Assembly: GCF_013364195.1 (NCBI RefSeq)
Contig: NZ_CP054918.1
Coordinates: 4,329,001 to 4,393,000 of the forward strand
DNA length: 64,000 bases
Reading direction: 5' to 3'
From: Streptomyces sp. NA04227
GTDB lineage: Bacteria; Actinomycetota; Actinomycetes; Streptomycetales; Streptomycetaceae
The notes under the pieces are model-generated. The model was not told the origin of the DNA and made no database searches. It worked only from the letters and a program-made list of their open reading frames with translations. Below are positions 42,102-52,557 of the stretch, piece by piece. Position 1 is the stretch's first letter, and each line of letters starts with the position of its first letter. A program made the position numbers and the translations under genes.

Positions 42102-43724
42102 ATGTCCAAGAAAGAGAACCAGCTCGACTCGATTGTCATCGGTGCCGGTTTCGCCGGCATCTACATGCTGCACAAGCTCCGCAACGAACTCGGCCTGAAC
42201 GTACGGTCCTTCGAGCGAGGCTCCGGCATCGGCGGCACCTGGCACTGGAACCGCTACCCGGGCGCGGCCGCGGACGTCGACTCCATCGCGTACCGCTACT
42301 CCTTCGACAGCGCGCTGATCAAGGAGTGGAACTGGAAGACCCGCTACGCGCCGCAGGCGGAGATCCTGGCCTACCTGGAGCACGTGGTCGACCGGTACGA
42401 GCTGCGCGAGGACATCCAGCTCAACACCACCGTCGAGGCGCTGACCTTCGACGAGGCCACCAGCCTGTGGACGGTGCGCACGGACGACGGCGAGGAGTAC
42501 ACCGCCCGCTACGTGGTCGGCGCGCTCGGCCCGCTGTCGACCGCCAACTTCCCCGACATCGAGGGCCGCGAGAGCTTCGCGGGCACCCAGGTGCACACCG
42601 GCGCCTGGCCGCAGGAGCTGGACATCACCGGCAAGAAGGTCGGCGTGATCGGCACCGGTTCGACCGGTACCCAGTTCATCGGCGCCGCCGCCAAGATCGC
42701 CGACCACCTCACGGTCTTCCAGCGCTCCGCGCAGTACGTCGTGCCCGCGGGCGACGGACCGCTCAGCGAGGAGTTCCTGGAGGACTACCGCGAGAACCAC
42801 GAGCAGTTCTGGAAGCAGGTCTTCAACTCCCGGGTCGCCTGTGGTTTCCAGGAGGCCGAGATTTCCGCGATGGCGGTTTCCGCCGAGGAACGCGAGCGGA
42901 AATTCCAGGAGAGCTGGGACGCGGGCAACGGATTCAATTTCATGTTCGGCACTTTCGCCGACATCGCCTTCAACCCGGAGTCGAACGAGGCCGCCGCTTC
43001 GTTCATCAGGTCGAAGATCAAGGAAATCGTGCGCGACCCGGAAACCGCGCGCAAGCTGATGCCGACCGATTACTACGCGAAGCGGCCGATCTGCAACACC
43101 GGTTACTACGAGTCCTACAACCGGGACAACGTGGCGCTCATCTCCACCAAGGAGAACCCGATCGTCAAGATCACCCCGAAGGGTGTGCAGACCGAGGACG
43201 GCACTGAGCACGAGGTCGACGTGCTCGTGTTCGCCACCGGTTACGAGGCGATGCAGGGCAGCTACAACAAGATCGACATCCGGGGCGCGGGCGGCCGCTC
43301 GCTGAAGGAGCACTGGGGCGAGGCTCCCAGCAGCTACCTGGGCGTGGCCACCAACGGATTCCCGAACCTGTTCACGGTCTTCGGCCCGAACAGCGTCTTC
43401 TCCAACCTGCCGCCGGCCCTGCAGACGCAGGTCGAGTGGATCTCCGACACCATCGGCGAGGCCCGCAAGCGTGGCGTCGGCCGGGTCGAGGCGACCGCCG
43501 CAGCGGAGGAGGAATGGACGGTGATGTGCCGTGAGATGGCCCAGCACAGCCTGTTCGCGCAGACCGACTCCTGGATCTTCGGCTCCAACATTCCCGGCAA
43601 GGAGCGCCGCACGCTCTTCTACTTCGGCGGAATCGCGGCCTACCGCGAGAAGCTGAAGGAGATCGTCAGCGCGGACTACGAGGGCTTCACCCTCGACGGG
43701 GAAGCCGCGCCGAGCGCGGTCTGA
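42102..43724 (+). CDS. Class B flavin monooxygenase (Baeyer-Villiger type; possible phenazine N-oxygenase)
   Basis: 540 residues with two Rossmann motifs, GAGFAG (residues 14-19, FAD) and GTGSTG (184-189, NADPH). Between them is the Baeyer-Villiger fingerprint FAGTQVHTGAWP (159-170). Also GIGGTWHWNRYPGAAADVDS, typical of cyclohexanone/phenylacetone monooxygenases. Known phenazine N-oxygenases such as NaPhzNO1 belong to this same class, so N-oxidation of the phenazine is one hypothesis; C-oxidation of a prenyl or ring carbon is another. Start ATG 42102 has GAAAGG five bases upstream; ATG 42084 is less likely. The 42.9-43.1 kb part is less GC-rich than its surroundings. Confidence 0.85.
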   Translation: MSKKENQLDSIVIGAGFAGIYMLHKLRNELGLNVRSFERGSGIGGTWHWNRYPGAAADVDSIAYRYSFDSALIKEWNWKTRYAPQAEILAYLEHVVDRYELREDIQLNTTVEALTFDEATSLWTVRTDDGEEYTARYVVGALGPLSTANFPDIEGRESFAGTQVHTGAWPQELDITGKKVGVIGTGSTGTQFIGAAAKIADHLTVFQRSAQYVVPAGDGPLSEEFLEDYRENHEQFWKQVFNSRVACGFQEAEISAMAVSAEERERKFQESWDAGNGFNFMFGTFADIAFNPESNEAAASFIRSKIKEIVRDPETARKLMPTDYYAKRPICNTGYYESYNRDNVALISTKENPIVKITPKGVQTEDGTEHEVDVLVFATGYEAMQGSYNKIDIRGAGGRSLKEHWGEAPSSYLGVATNGFPNLFTVFGPNSVFSNLPPALQTQVEWISDTIGEARKRGVGRVEATAAAEEEWTVMCREMAQHSLFAQTDSWIFGSNIPGKERRTLFYFGGIAAYREKLKEIVSADYEGFTLDGEAAPSAV

Positions 43725-44072
43725 CCGGCGCGGGCGCGTAGGCAGGGAGGCACCGTGGACACCGCGTCCGGCGTCGGAAGCTCCGTCGCCGGACACGGTG
43801 CCACGGTGCCGTCGTGTGCGAGGGCACCGCACCGGACAATCCGTATCCGGCAGTTGTACGCTCCGCACGGTCTTGTTCACTCAGGCGACATCCGTAATGA
43901 TGGCGGATGCCCTTCCCGGCTTCGCCGGAGAGCCGCCGCAGTTGACAGTCCCTGCGTATTTCCTGTTTCGCGGCTTTTGTCTAAGGGATCCGAATTCACG
44001 CCGGGCGCGAGCATTTTCATGAGTCAATGGATGTGTGGCCCGGAAAATGGGAGCGTTGCTAGCTTCGGACGT
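43725..44072. other. 348-bp gap inside the phenazine cluster
   Basis: An AT-richer stretch that probably contains a promoter for the ABM gene. TTGTTC (43873-43878) and TAATGA (43895-43900) are 16 bp apart; TTGACA occurs at 43942 without a clear -10. The frame is open upstream of the ABM gene but carries no recognisable protein. Confidence 0.45.
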
Positions 44073-44402
44073 ATGACTGAAACCGTGATTCGCGCAGGCG
44101 ACGACGTAGCGACCGTGATCAACGTCTTCGAAACCCAGCCGGACAAGCAGCAGGAACTTGTCGGTGTTCTCAACGAGGGACTCGACAAGGTTGTTCGGCA
44201 CCGTCCGGGATTCGTCTCCGCGACGATTCTCGCCAGCAAGGACGGCAGCAAGGTCGTGAACTACGCCCAGTGGCGCAGCCCGGCCGACGCGCAGGCCACG
44301 TTCGGCGACCCGGCCGTTCAGGAGTACGGCAAGAAGGCCGCGGCGCTCGGTACCCCCGCGCCCGGTGTCTACTCCGTCGACTCGGTCACCCTCGCCCCCT
44401 GA
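44073..44402 (+). CDS. ABM-domain (antibiotic biosynthesis monooxygenase) protein
   Basis: 109 residues of the dimeric ferredoxin-like alpha/beta-barrel. Pattern VATVINVFETQPDKQQELVG, RHRPGFVSATILASKDGSKV, NYAQWRSPADAQATFGDPAV. Such proteins act as cofactor-free monooxygenases (quinone-forming) or as accessory proteins in aromatic pathways. It is a second domain of this fold in the cluster, besides the one fused to PhzF. Start ATG 44073; upstream GGGAG is distant, so the start is probable, not certain. It may oxidise a phenazine intermediate. Confidence 0.82.
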   Translation: MTETVIRAGDDVATVINVFETQPDKQQELVGVLNEGLDKVVRHRPGFVSATILASKDGSKVVNYAQWRSPADAQATFGDPAVQEYGKKAAALGTPAPGVYSVDSVTLAP

Positions 44403-44513
44403 CCCTCGGTCCGCCCCACTTCCTTTTCCGCAGCGCACGTTCCGGCTCCACCCGTACGAGCGTCACCGGACTTCTTCCACACAGCTCATCCTGAAAGAAA
44501 GGCGAAAGCCGTC

Positions 44514-45716
44514 ATGACCGAGGCAGCTACCCCCGGCATCGTCATCGCCGGGGCCGGGATCGGGGGTCTGGCCACCGCGCTCGCCCTGCACGCCCGAGGA
44601 CTGAGCGTCACCCTCATCGAGGAAGCGAAGGAGATCCGGCCGCTCGGCGTCGGCATCAACATCCAGCCCGCGGCGATCGGTGAGCTGACCGCTCTCGGCC
44701 TCGGCGAGAAGCTGGCCGCCACCGGCATCGCCACCCGCGAACACCGCTACCTCGACCACAAGGGCAACACCCTGTGGACCGAGCCGCGCGGTATCGCCGC
44801 GGGCAACGACTTCCCGCAGTACTCGATCCACCGCGGCGAGTTGCAGATGATGCTCCTCGAAGCGGTGCGCGAACGGCTCGGCGACGACGCGATCCGTACG
44901 AACACCCGGGTGCGCGGCTTCGACCAGGACGCCGACGGGGTGCGGGTGCACCTGAGTTCACCCGTCGACGGCGACTCGACCATCGAGGCGTCCGTACTGC
45001 TCGGCGCGGACGGCATCCACTCGCCGATCCGCGCCCAGCTGCACCCGGAGGGCTCGCCGCTGCGCAAGACCGCCGTGCGGATGTGGCGCGGTCTGGCCGA
45101 GCTGCCCGAGTTCATCGACGGCCGGACGATGATCATCGCCTCCGACGACAACGCCAACCGCCTTGTGGCGTACCCCTGTTCGCGGCCGCACGCGGACCAG
45201 GGCAAGGTCCTGTTCAACTGGGTGTGCCTGGCTGCGGACCCGAAGTGGGACGGCGAGGTGCAGCTCACCCCGGGCCGTATCGAGGACGTCCTGGAGCACT
45301 TCAGCGACTGGGACTTCGGCTGGCTCGACGTCCCCGCGACCCTGAAGTCCAGCCCGCAGGTCATGCACCACATCATGGTCGACCGCGACCCGCTGGAGAC
45401 CTGGGGCGAGGGCCGGGTCACCCTGCTCGGCGACTCGGCGCACCCGATGTACCCGATCGGTGCCAACGGCGGCACCCAGGCCATCCTCGACGGCATCACC
45501 CTCGCGAGGGAACTCGCCGAGGCGGGCGACGACATCCCTGCCGCCCTGCAACGCTACGAGAGCGTCCGGCGCCCGGCCACCAACGAGATCGTTACGGCCA
45601 ACCGCAAGATGGACCGCTCCGAGCGCGATCTGGCGGGCACCAAGGGCGATGTGGCGGACGAACTGGAGACCATCACCACCGACTACCGGGACGTCGTCGA
45701 GAAGTCGCACGCCTAG
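44514..45716 (+). CDS. phzS: PhzS-like FAD monooxygenase (decarboxylating phenazine hydroxylase)
   Basis: 400 residues, group A flavin hydroxylase. Strong likeness to Pseudomonas PhzS: IVIAGAGIGGLATALALHAR, EIRPLGVGINIQPAAIGELT, FPQYSIHRGELQMMLLEAVR, LVAYPCSRPHA, NWVCLAADPKWDG, MVDRDPLETWGEGRVTLLGD and AHPMYPIGANGG. PhzS hydroxylates C1 of 5-methyl-phenazine-1-carboxylate with loss of CO2, giving pyocyanin; it can also make 1-hydroxyphenazine. No PhzM methyltransferase occurs here, so the natural substrate may be an N-prenylated phenazine carboxylate. ATG is preceded by GAAAGG. Confidence 0.9.
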   Translation: MTEAATPGIVIAGAGIGGLATALALHARGLSVTLIEEAKEIRPLGVGINIQPAAIGELTALGLGEKLAATGIATREHRYLDHKGNTLWTEPRGIAAGNDFPQYSIHRGELQMMLLEAVRERLGDDAIRTNTRVRGFDQDADGVRVHLSSPVDGDSTIEASVLLGADGIHSPIRAQLHPEGSPLRKTAVRMWRGLAELPEFIDGRTMIIASDDNANRLVAYPCSRPHADQGKVLFNWVCLAADPKWDGEVQLTPGRIEDVLEHFSDWDFGWLDVPATLKSSPQVMHHIMVDRDPLETWGEGRVTLLGDSAHPMYPIGANGGTQAILDGITLARELAEAGDDIPAALQRYESVRRPATNEIVTANRKMDRSERDLAGTKGDVADELETITTDYRDVVEKSHA

Positions 45717-45866
45717 ACGCGTCCTCGAGCGGGCGCCGGTTCGCCCGGCCCCGCTCACCCCGGTCACCCCCACCTCTCCGCCCGGCGGGCCGGAATCCGG
45801 GCCGCCGCCGCCCCCAGTGGCACGGTTCCCGGCCGTGCCGCAGAACGAAAAGAAAGAAAGGCAGAG

Positions 45867-46856
45867 ATGTCAGCCACCGCAGTCTCGGCCCGCGAGAAGT
45901 TGTCGCGGATCCTGACCGACACCAGTGAGGACGATCCGCAGCGTCCGCCACTGGGCACCCAGCTCAAGTACTACTTCTACATCCGCCGCCCCGAGTTCCT
46001 GCCCGGCCACATCCTGATCGGCCTCGCGCCGGCCATGCTGGCCGCCACCAGCTGGGACGAGTTCACCTCCGTGAACGCGGTGGTGGCGATCCTGTTCGCG
46101 ATCGTCAACATGCAGCTGGCCGACCAGATCAACGCCCTGGCCGACCGCTGGGAGGACGCGGCGAACAAGTCGCGCCTGGCCACGGCCGTCTACGGCCTCG
46201 GCGTCAAGCGCGTGGTCGGTGACGTCATCGTCACCAGCCTCGTCTACATCGCCATGGCGGTGTTCCTGGCCGCGAAGACCGGGCACTGGGACCTGTTGCT
46301 GATCGTGGCGGCGGGCTGGGTCGTGGGCATGCAGTACTCGCTCCCGCCGTGGCACCTCAAGAGTGCCGGTGTCGGCCAGCTCTTCGGCCTGTACCTGTGG
46401 GTCTGGATCCCGATGCTGTTCGTGCTGCGCGCGTTCGACAACGAGCTGCAGTGGACCAACGTCGTGGCCACCGCCGCGCTGACGGTGATACTGGTCGCCC
46501 TCTTCACCACGAACCAGATCGAGGACTTCTTCGACGACGAGGAATTCGACGTACGGACATACGTCCGTGCCCTTGGCATCAAGAAGACGCTCGCCGTCCA
46601 GTCCACGATCCTGTGCGTCGCGTCCCTGGTGATCGTCGCTGCCGTGTGGCAGAACTCCGGCTTCAACTGGGGCATGATCCCGTTCCTCGCCGCGTGGCTG
46701 GTCTGCCAGGGATACATGTACTCCCTGTCCAAGGCCGCTGGAGCGCCGATCGAGAATGTGGTCGACAGCGTCAAGAAGAAGTCGCTTGTCGGCCCGTACT
46801 TGAGCATGCTGATGAGCAGCATGACCACTGTGGTGGGCATCGGGGTTCTCGCCTGA
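45867..46856 (+). CDS. UbiA-superfamily membrane prenyltransferase
   Basis: 329 residues with about eight or nine transmembrane helices. The first Asp-rich motif reads ADQINALAD (residues 85-93), a variant of NDxxDxxxD with Ala for Asn and Asn for the middle Asp. The second is clear: NQIEDFFDDEEFDVRTYVRA (D220, D223, D228), as in IKDxxDxxxD. Both bind prenyl diphosphate through Mg2+. Placed between a PhzS-like hydroxylase and a complete mevalonate set, it almost surely attaches an isoprenoid to the phenazine. Known streptomycete endophenazine enzymes such as PpzP are soluble ABBA-type, so this is a different solution. Chain length cannot be read; no polyprenyl synthase gene is present. Confidence 0.87.
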   Translation: MSATAVSAREKLSRILTDTSEDDPQRPPLGTQLKYYFYIRRPEFLPGHILIGLAPAMLAATSWDEFTSVNAVVAILFAIVNMQLADQINALADRWEDAANKSRLATAVYGLGVKRVVGDVIVTSLVYIAMAVFLAAKTGHWDLLLIVAAGWVVGMQYSLPPWHLKSAGVGQLFGLYLWVWIPMLFVLRAFDNELQWTNVVATAALTVILVALFTTNQIEDFFDDEEFDVRTYVRALGIKKTLAVQSTILCVASLVIVAAVWQNSGFNWGMIPFLAAWLVCQGYMYSLSKAAGAPIENVVDSVKKKSLVGPYLSMLMSSMTTVVGIGVLA

Positions 46857-47118
46857 CCGCATCCGACCGAGTCGGCCGGACCGGCGCTGGCATCGTCCAG
46901 CCCGGCCCGGCCGCCGCGGCCGTGCGGATGTGCGGCGCCGGGAAACAAGGCTCTTGAATATCGGTATGGACCACGCAGCAGACGCATCGGACGCGGTGAA
47001 CCGTTCACCGCGGCAAGAGGCACGACCATCACTCGGCGAACGGCGCAGCGCACCACCCAGCAAGCCACGCAGCACGCCACTCAGCAAGCCAGGTAGACAA
47101 CAAGGGGGGTTGAGCGCG

Positions 47119-48136
47119 TTGACTTCGCCGACGTCGGCACAGGGGCTGCCGAGGCACTTCGGTACTCGCCGTATCGGAATCGGGCGCGCACACGGCAAGA
47201 TCATCCTGATCGGGGAGCACGCGGCCGTCTACGGCGCGCCCGCACTCGCCGGTCCGGTGCCTCAGTTGCCGGTGACAGCCAGCGTCGCACAGCTTCCCGA
47301 TGCCGAAGGTGGTAGCGGGGAAGCGTCCTTCTCGGTCACCAGTGCGGTGACCGGAACCGTCGCGATGAAGGCAACAGACGGACTCCAGCGCCTTGTCGTG
47401 GAGTTCAAGGAACGTACCGAGGTCACCGACCAGCAGCACATCGACGTGGTCGTGGACTGCGAGATCCCGCTCGGCCGGGGCCTCGGCTCCAGCGCCGCCT
47501 GCGCCCGCGCGATCGTGCTCGGACTCGCGGACCTCTACGACCGTGAACTCGACGAGGACACCGTCTTCGAGCTGGTGCAGATCGCCGAGAACGTGGCCCA
47601 CGGCCGGGCCAGCGGCGTGGACGCCCTCGCCACCGGCGCCCGGGCACCCTTCCTGTTCTCGGCCGGAACCGCCGACACATTGCCCACCGCCCGTGAAACG
47701 CCCATCGGCCTCGACGGTTTCCTCGTCATCGCCGACAGCGGCGAGGCGGGCGGGACCCGTGAGGCGGTGGAGATGCTGCGCGCCTCCTTCGGCCGCGAGG
47801 AGGGCTCCCAGGAGCGGTTTTTGACTCGCGCGAACGAACTGACCGGCGCGGCCGTACGCGACCTCGCCGAGGGCCGGGTGGCCGAGCTCGGCGAAAGCTT
47901 CACCGCCTACCACGAGCTGTTGCGCGCGGCGGCATTGAGCACGCAGCGCATCGACGCCCTGGTCGAGGCCGCACTGGCGGCCGGAAGCCACGGCGCCAAG
48001 ATCAGCGGCGGCGGACTCGGCGGCTGCATGATCGCGCTGGCCGACGGGACGGACCAGGCGCGCCACATCGAGACCCGGCTGCGCGAGGCCGGTGCGGCGC
48101 GGACCTGGACCACGCCCCTGAAAAGGAGCACCGACC

Positions 48137-48147
<11 letters not shown>
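47119..48147 (+). CDS. mvaK1: Mevalonate kinase
   Basis: 342 residues of the GHMP kinase family; phosphorylates mevalonate at O5. IGIGRAHGKIILIGEHAAVY at the N-terminus, ATP loop LGRGLGSSAACARA, NVAHGRASGVDA and KISGGGLGGCMIAL (motif 3). It follows Streptomyces CL190 mevalonate kinase closely (345 residues there). Start is uncertain: TTG 47119 has AAGGGGGG nine bases upstream and gives the right length; TTG 47110 is too close, and ATG 46966 would add about 50 low-complexity Ser/Pro/Lys residues. Its stop overlaps the next gene by 11 bp. Confidence 0.9.
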
Positions 48148-49245
<1,098 letters not shown>

Positions 49246-49246
<1 letters not shown>

Positions 49247-50418
49247 TGCCCGCCCAGCAAGCGGTGACACGGCGCGCACCGGGCAAGCTCTTCCTGCTCG
49301 GCGAGTACGCCGTCCTGGAGCCCGGCACCCCGTCGATCCTGATGGCGGTCGACCGGTACCTCGGCGTCACGGTGTCGGTGCCGGAGGAGGCCGACGGGCC
49401 GGACGGACCGGGGGACGGCGCGGACATCGTCGTCGTCACGGAGCTGCTGCCCGAACCGGCCCGGTTCACACGGCAGTTGGACGGCGAACCGCTCTGGTGC
49501 GGCCCCGCCGAGCAGGAGCAGAGCGCCCGCGCGGCGCTGGCACACATTCTCTCCGTCGTCGGCGTACTGGACGCGCTGCTGGCCGAGCACGGCCGGAAGG
49601 CACCCGCCTTCCGCCTCTCGGTGAGCAGCGAACTCCACGAGGGCGGAACGAAGTTCGGGCTGGGTTCGAGCGGTGCGGTGACGGTGGCCAGTGTCGCCGC
49701 CCTCGCCGCGTACTACGGACTCGACCTCACGCGGGACGAGCGCTTCCGGCTCGCCCTGCTGGCCACCGGGCGCCTCAACGCCAGTTCCTCCTGCGGGGAT
49801 CTGGCGGCGAGCACCTTCGGGGGCTGGATCACCTACCGGGCGCCGGACCGGGCCGAGGTTGTCGCAATGGCGCGACAGCACGGCATCGGAGAGTCGCTGC
49901 GCGCCCATTGGCCGGGATACGAGGTACGGCCCCTGCCGTCACCGCCCGGCCTCAGTACCGAGATCGGCTGGACCGGCACACCCGCCTCCACCGACGCGCT
50001 GGTCTCGGGCCTCGGCAGGCGCAAATGGCGGGGCACCGCCGCCCATCGGGCCTTCGTGGCCGCGACGGACGAGTGCGTGCGGGCGTCGGTGAAGGCCATC
50101 GAACAGGGGGACCGCGACGAGTTGCTGGACCGGATCCGGAGCGCACGGACGACACTCGCCCAGCTCGACGAAGAGGTGGGGCTCGGTGTCTTCACCAGCA
50201 GGCTGACCGCGCTGTGCGAGGTCGCCGAGGAGCTGGGTGGTGCGGCGAAACCCTCCGGGGCGGGGGGCGGCGACTGCGGGATCGCGCTGCTGCCCGTCGA
50301 ACGGGAGCCGGAAATCCGACAGTTGCGGACACGGTGGGCCGCCGCAGGGGTGCGTCATCTGCCCCTGCGTCCCGCCGAGGTAAGTACAACCGAAAGGAAT
50401 GCGCGCAATGATCGCTGA
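49246..50418 (+). CDS. mvaK2: Phosphomevalonate kinase
   Basis: 390 residues of the GHMP family; converts mevalonate-5-phosphate to the diphosphate. APGKLFLLGEYAVLEPGTPS at the N-terminus, ATP loop TKFGLGSSGAVTVASVAALA, SSSCGDLAASTFGGWITYRA, and AKPSGAGGGDCGIALL near the C-terminus (motif 3). Start at ATG 49246 shares bases with the previous stop. Overlaps the isomerase gene by 11 bp. A full classical mevalonate pathway is therefore encoded. Confidence 0.93.
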
Positions 50419-51499
50419 ACGCAAGGACGATCACGTCCGGCTCACCGTCGAGCAACAGCGTCGGCTCAGCGGGCAGAACGAGTTCGACGACGTCAGGTTC
50501 GTCCATCACGCTCTGGCCGGTATCGACCGCGACGATGTGTCACTGGCCACCAGCTTCGCCGGTATCGACTGGCAAGCGCCGATCTACATCAACGCGATGA
50601 CCGGCGGCAGCGTCAACACCGGCGTCATCAACCGGGACCTGGCCATCGCCGCGCGCGAGACCGGCGTCGCGATCGCCACCGGTTCCGTGAGCGCCTTCTT
50701 CAAGGACCCGTCCTCGGCGGAGACGTTCAGTGTGATGCGCCGGGAGTACCCGGGCGGCTTCATCATGGGCAACGTCAACCTCAACGCCACCGCCGACCAG
50801 GCGCGCAAGGCCGTTGAGCTGCTTGAGGCCAACGCCCTCCAGATCCACCTGAACACGATCCAGGAGACCGCGATGCCCGAGGGCGATCGCGAGTTCTCGC
50901 ACTGGCAGTCGCGGATCGAGGAGATCGTCACCGCCCTCGACGTTCCGGTGATCGTCAAGGAGGTCGGCTTCGGCCTCAGCCGCGAGACCATCGCCACCCT
51001 GCAGAAGCTCGGCGTGCACGTCGCCGACGTCGGCGGGCGCGGCGGCACCAACTTCGCCCAGGTGGAGAACGACCGCCGGGACGTCGCCGACTTCGGCTAC
51101 CTCAACGACTGGGGCCTGTCCACCGCGGCCTGTCTCCTCGACGCCCAGGACGCGGGCATACCGGTACTGGCCTCCGGCGGCGTACGCAACCCGCTGGACG
51201 TGGCCCGCAGCCTCGCGCTCGGCGCCTCGGCGGTCGGTGCCTCCGGCGGTTTCCTGCGCTCGCTGATGGACGGCGGGGTCGACGCGCTGGTCAAGCACAT
51301 CAACACCTGGCTGGACCACCTGTCGGCGATCATGACCGCACTGGGCGCCCGCACTCCGGCCGAACTGGCCCACTGTGATGTCCTTATCAAGGGCGAGCTG
51401 CGGGACTTCTGCGCCGATCGGGGCATCGAGACCGGGCCGCTGAGCAGGCGTTCGACGCGCCTGGCCGCCACCGAGCAGACGACGGGAAGCGCACGATGA
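50408..51499 (+). CDS. fni: Type II isopentenyl-diphosphate isomerase (FMN dependent)
   Basis: 363 residues, the same length as the CL190 enzyme. Interconverts IPP and DMAPP using reduced FMN. RKDDHVRLTVEQQ, FDDVRFVHHALAGIDRDDVS, APIYINAMTGGS, NALQIHLNTIQETAMPEGDR, VIVKEVGFGLSRETI, VADVGGRGGTNFAQVE, VLASGGVRNPLDVARSLALG and GELRDFCADRGI are all present. ATG 50408 has GAAAGGA ten bases upstream; ATG 50399 is too close. Overlaps HMG-CoA reductase by four bases. Confidence 0.95.
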   Translation: MIAERKDDHVRLTVEQQRRLSGQNEFDDVRFVHHALAGIDRDDVSLATSFAGIDWQAPIYINAMTGGSVNTGVINRDLAIAARETGVAIATGSVSAFFKDPSSAETFSVMRREYPGGFIMGNVNLNATADQARKAVELLEANALQIHLNTIQETAMPEGDREFSHWQSRIEEIVTALDVPVIVKEVGFGLSRETIATLQKLGVHVADVGGRGGTNFAQVENDRRDVADFGYLNDWGLSTAACLLDAQDAGIPVLASGGVRNPLDVARSLALGASAVGASGGFLRSLMDGGVDALVKHINTWLDHLSAIMTALGARTPAELAHCDVLIKGELRDFCADRGIETGPLSRRSTRLAATEQTTGSAR

Positions 51500-52554
51500 G
51501 CGACATCACCACCGCCGGGGTCCCCATGAAGTGGGTGGGACCGATGCGGATCTCGGGCAACGTAGCCACCACCGAGGCCGAAGTCCCCCTGGCGACCTAC
51601 GAAACCCCGCTGTGGCCGTCCGTCGGCCGGGGCGCGAAGATCTCCATGCTGACCGAGAAGGGCATCGTCGCCACCCTGGTGGACGAGCGGATGACCCGTT
51701 CCGTGCTCGTCGAGGCCGAGGACGCGCAGACCGCGTACGCGGCCGCGCAGCAGTTGGAACTGCGCTTCGAGGACCTGCAGAAGGTCGTCCGTACCTGCAG
51801 CCGGTTCGCCGAACTGGTCAAGGTGCGGCACGAGATCGCGGCCAACCTGATGTTCATCCGGTTCGAGTTCACCACCGGTGACGCCTCCGGACACAACATG
51901 GCCACCCTCGCCGCGGACGCCCTGCTGACCCACATCCTGCAGACGATCCCGGGCCTGTCCTACAGCTCGATCTCGGGCAACTACTGCACGGACAAGAAGG
52001 CCACCGCGATCAACGGCATCCTCGGCCGCGGCAAGAACGTCGTGACCGAACTGCTCGTCCCGCGCGAGATCGTGGAGAGCCGGCTGCACACCACGGCCGA
52101 CAAGGTCGCCAAGCTGAACGTGCGCAAGAACCTGATCGGCACCCTCCTCGCGGGCGGCATCCGTTCGGCCAACGCCCACTTCGCGAACATGCTGCTCGGC
52201 TTCTACCTGGCCACCGGCCAGGACGCGGCCAACATCGTCGAGGGCTCGCAGGGCGTCACCTTCGCCGAGGACCGCGACGGCGACCTGTACTTCTCCTGCA
52301 CCCTGCCGAACCTGATCGTGGGCACCGTCGGCAACGGCAAGGGCATCGACTTCGTCGAGGAGAACCTGATCCGGCTCGGCTGCCGCGAGGAGCGCGAGCC
52401 GGGCGAGAACGCGCGGCGCCTGGCCGTGCTGTGTGCCGCGACCGTGCTCTGCGGTGAGCTCTCGCTGCTCGCCGCGCAGACCAACCCGGGCGAACTCATG
52501 CGCGCCCACGTCCAATTCGAACGCAAGAATTCTTCGACACAGGCCGGGGTGTAG
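51496..52554 (+). CDS. mvaA: HMG-CoA reductase (NADPH, class I-like soluble form)
   Basis: 352 residues, no membrane domain. Reduces HMG-CoA to mevalonate. KWVGPMRISG, LVDERMTRSVLVEAEDAQTA, RFEFTTGDASGHNMATLAAD (catalytic Asp region), SGNYCTDKKATAINGILGRG (catalytic Lys), SRLHTTADKVAKLNVRKNLI, ATGQDAANIVEGSQGVTFAE and LIVGTVGNGKG. The C-terminal end lacks a long extension. ATGA overlap with the isomerase gene; HMG-CoA synthase begins three bases after its stop. Confidence 0.95.
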   Translation: MSDITTAGVPMKWVGPMRISGNVATTEAEVPLATYETPLWPSVGRGAKISMLTEKGIVATLVDERMTRSVLVEAEDAQTAYAAAQQLELRFEDLQKVVRTCSRFAELVKVRHEIAANLMFIRFEFTTGDASGHNMATLAADALLTHILQTIPGLSYSSISGNYCTDKKATAINGILGRGKNVVTELLVPREIVESRLHTTADKVAKLNVRKNLIGTLLAGGIRSANAHFANMLLGFYLATGQDAANIVEGSQGVTFAEDRDGDLYFSCTLPNLIVGTVGNGKGIDFVEENLIRLGCREEREPGENARRLAVLCAATVLCGELSLLAAQTNPGELMRAHVQFERKNSSTQAGV

Positions 52555-52557
52555 CGG

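Noticed and set aside
39948..43880. 1310-codon open frame on the minus strand opposite phzE-phzG
   Set aside because: It lies wholly antisense to genes with clear protein motifs. The translation is low-complexity Val/Gly/Arg/Asp with no domain; long antisense frames are usual at this GC content.
43755..44072. N-terminal extension of the ABM protein
   Set aside because: The frame is open, but ABM proteins are about 100 residues and begin near MTETVIRAGDD; the extension has no similarity and atypical composition.
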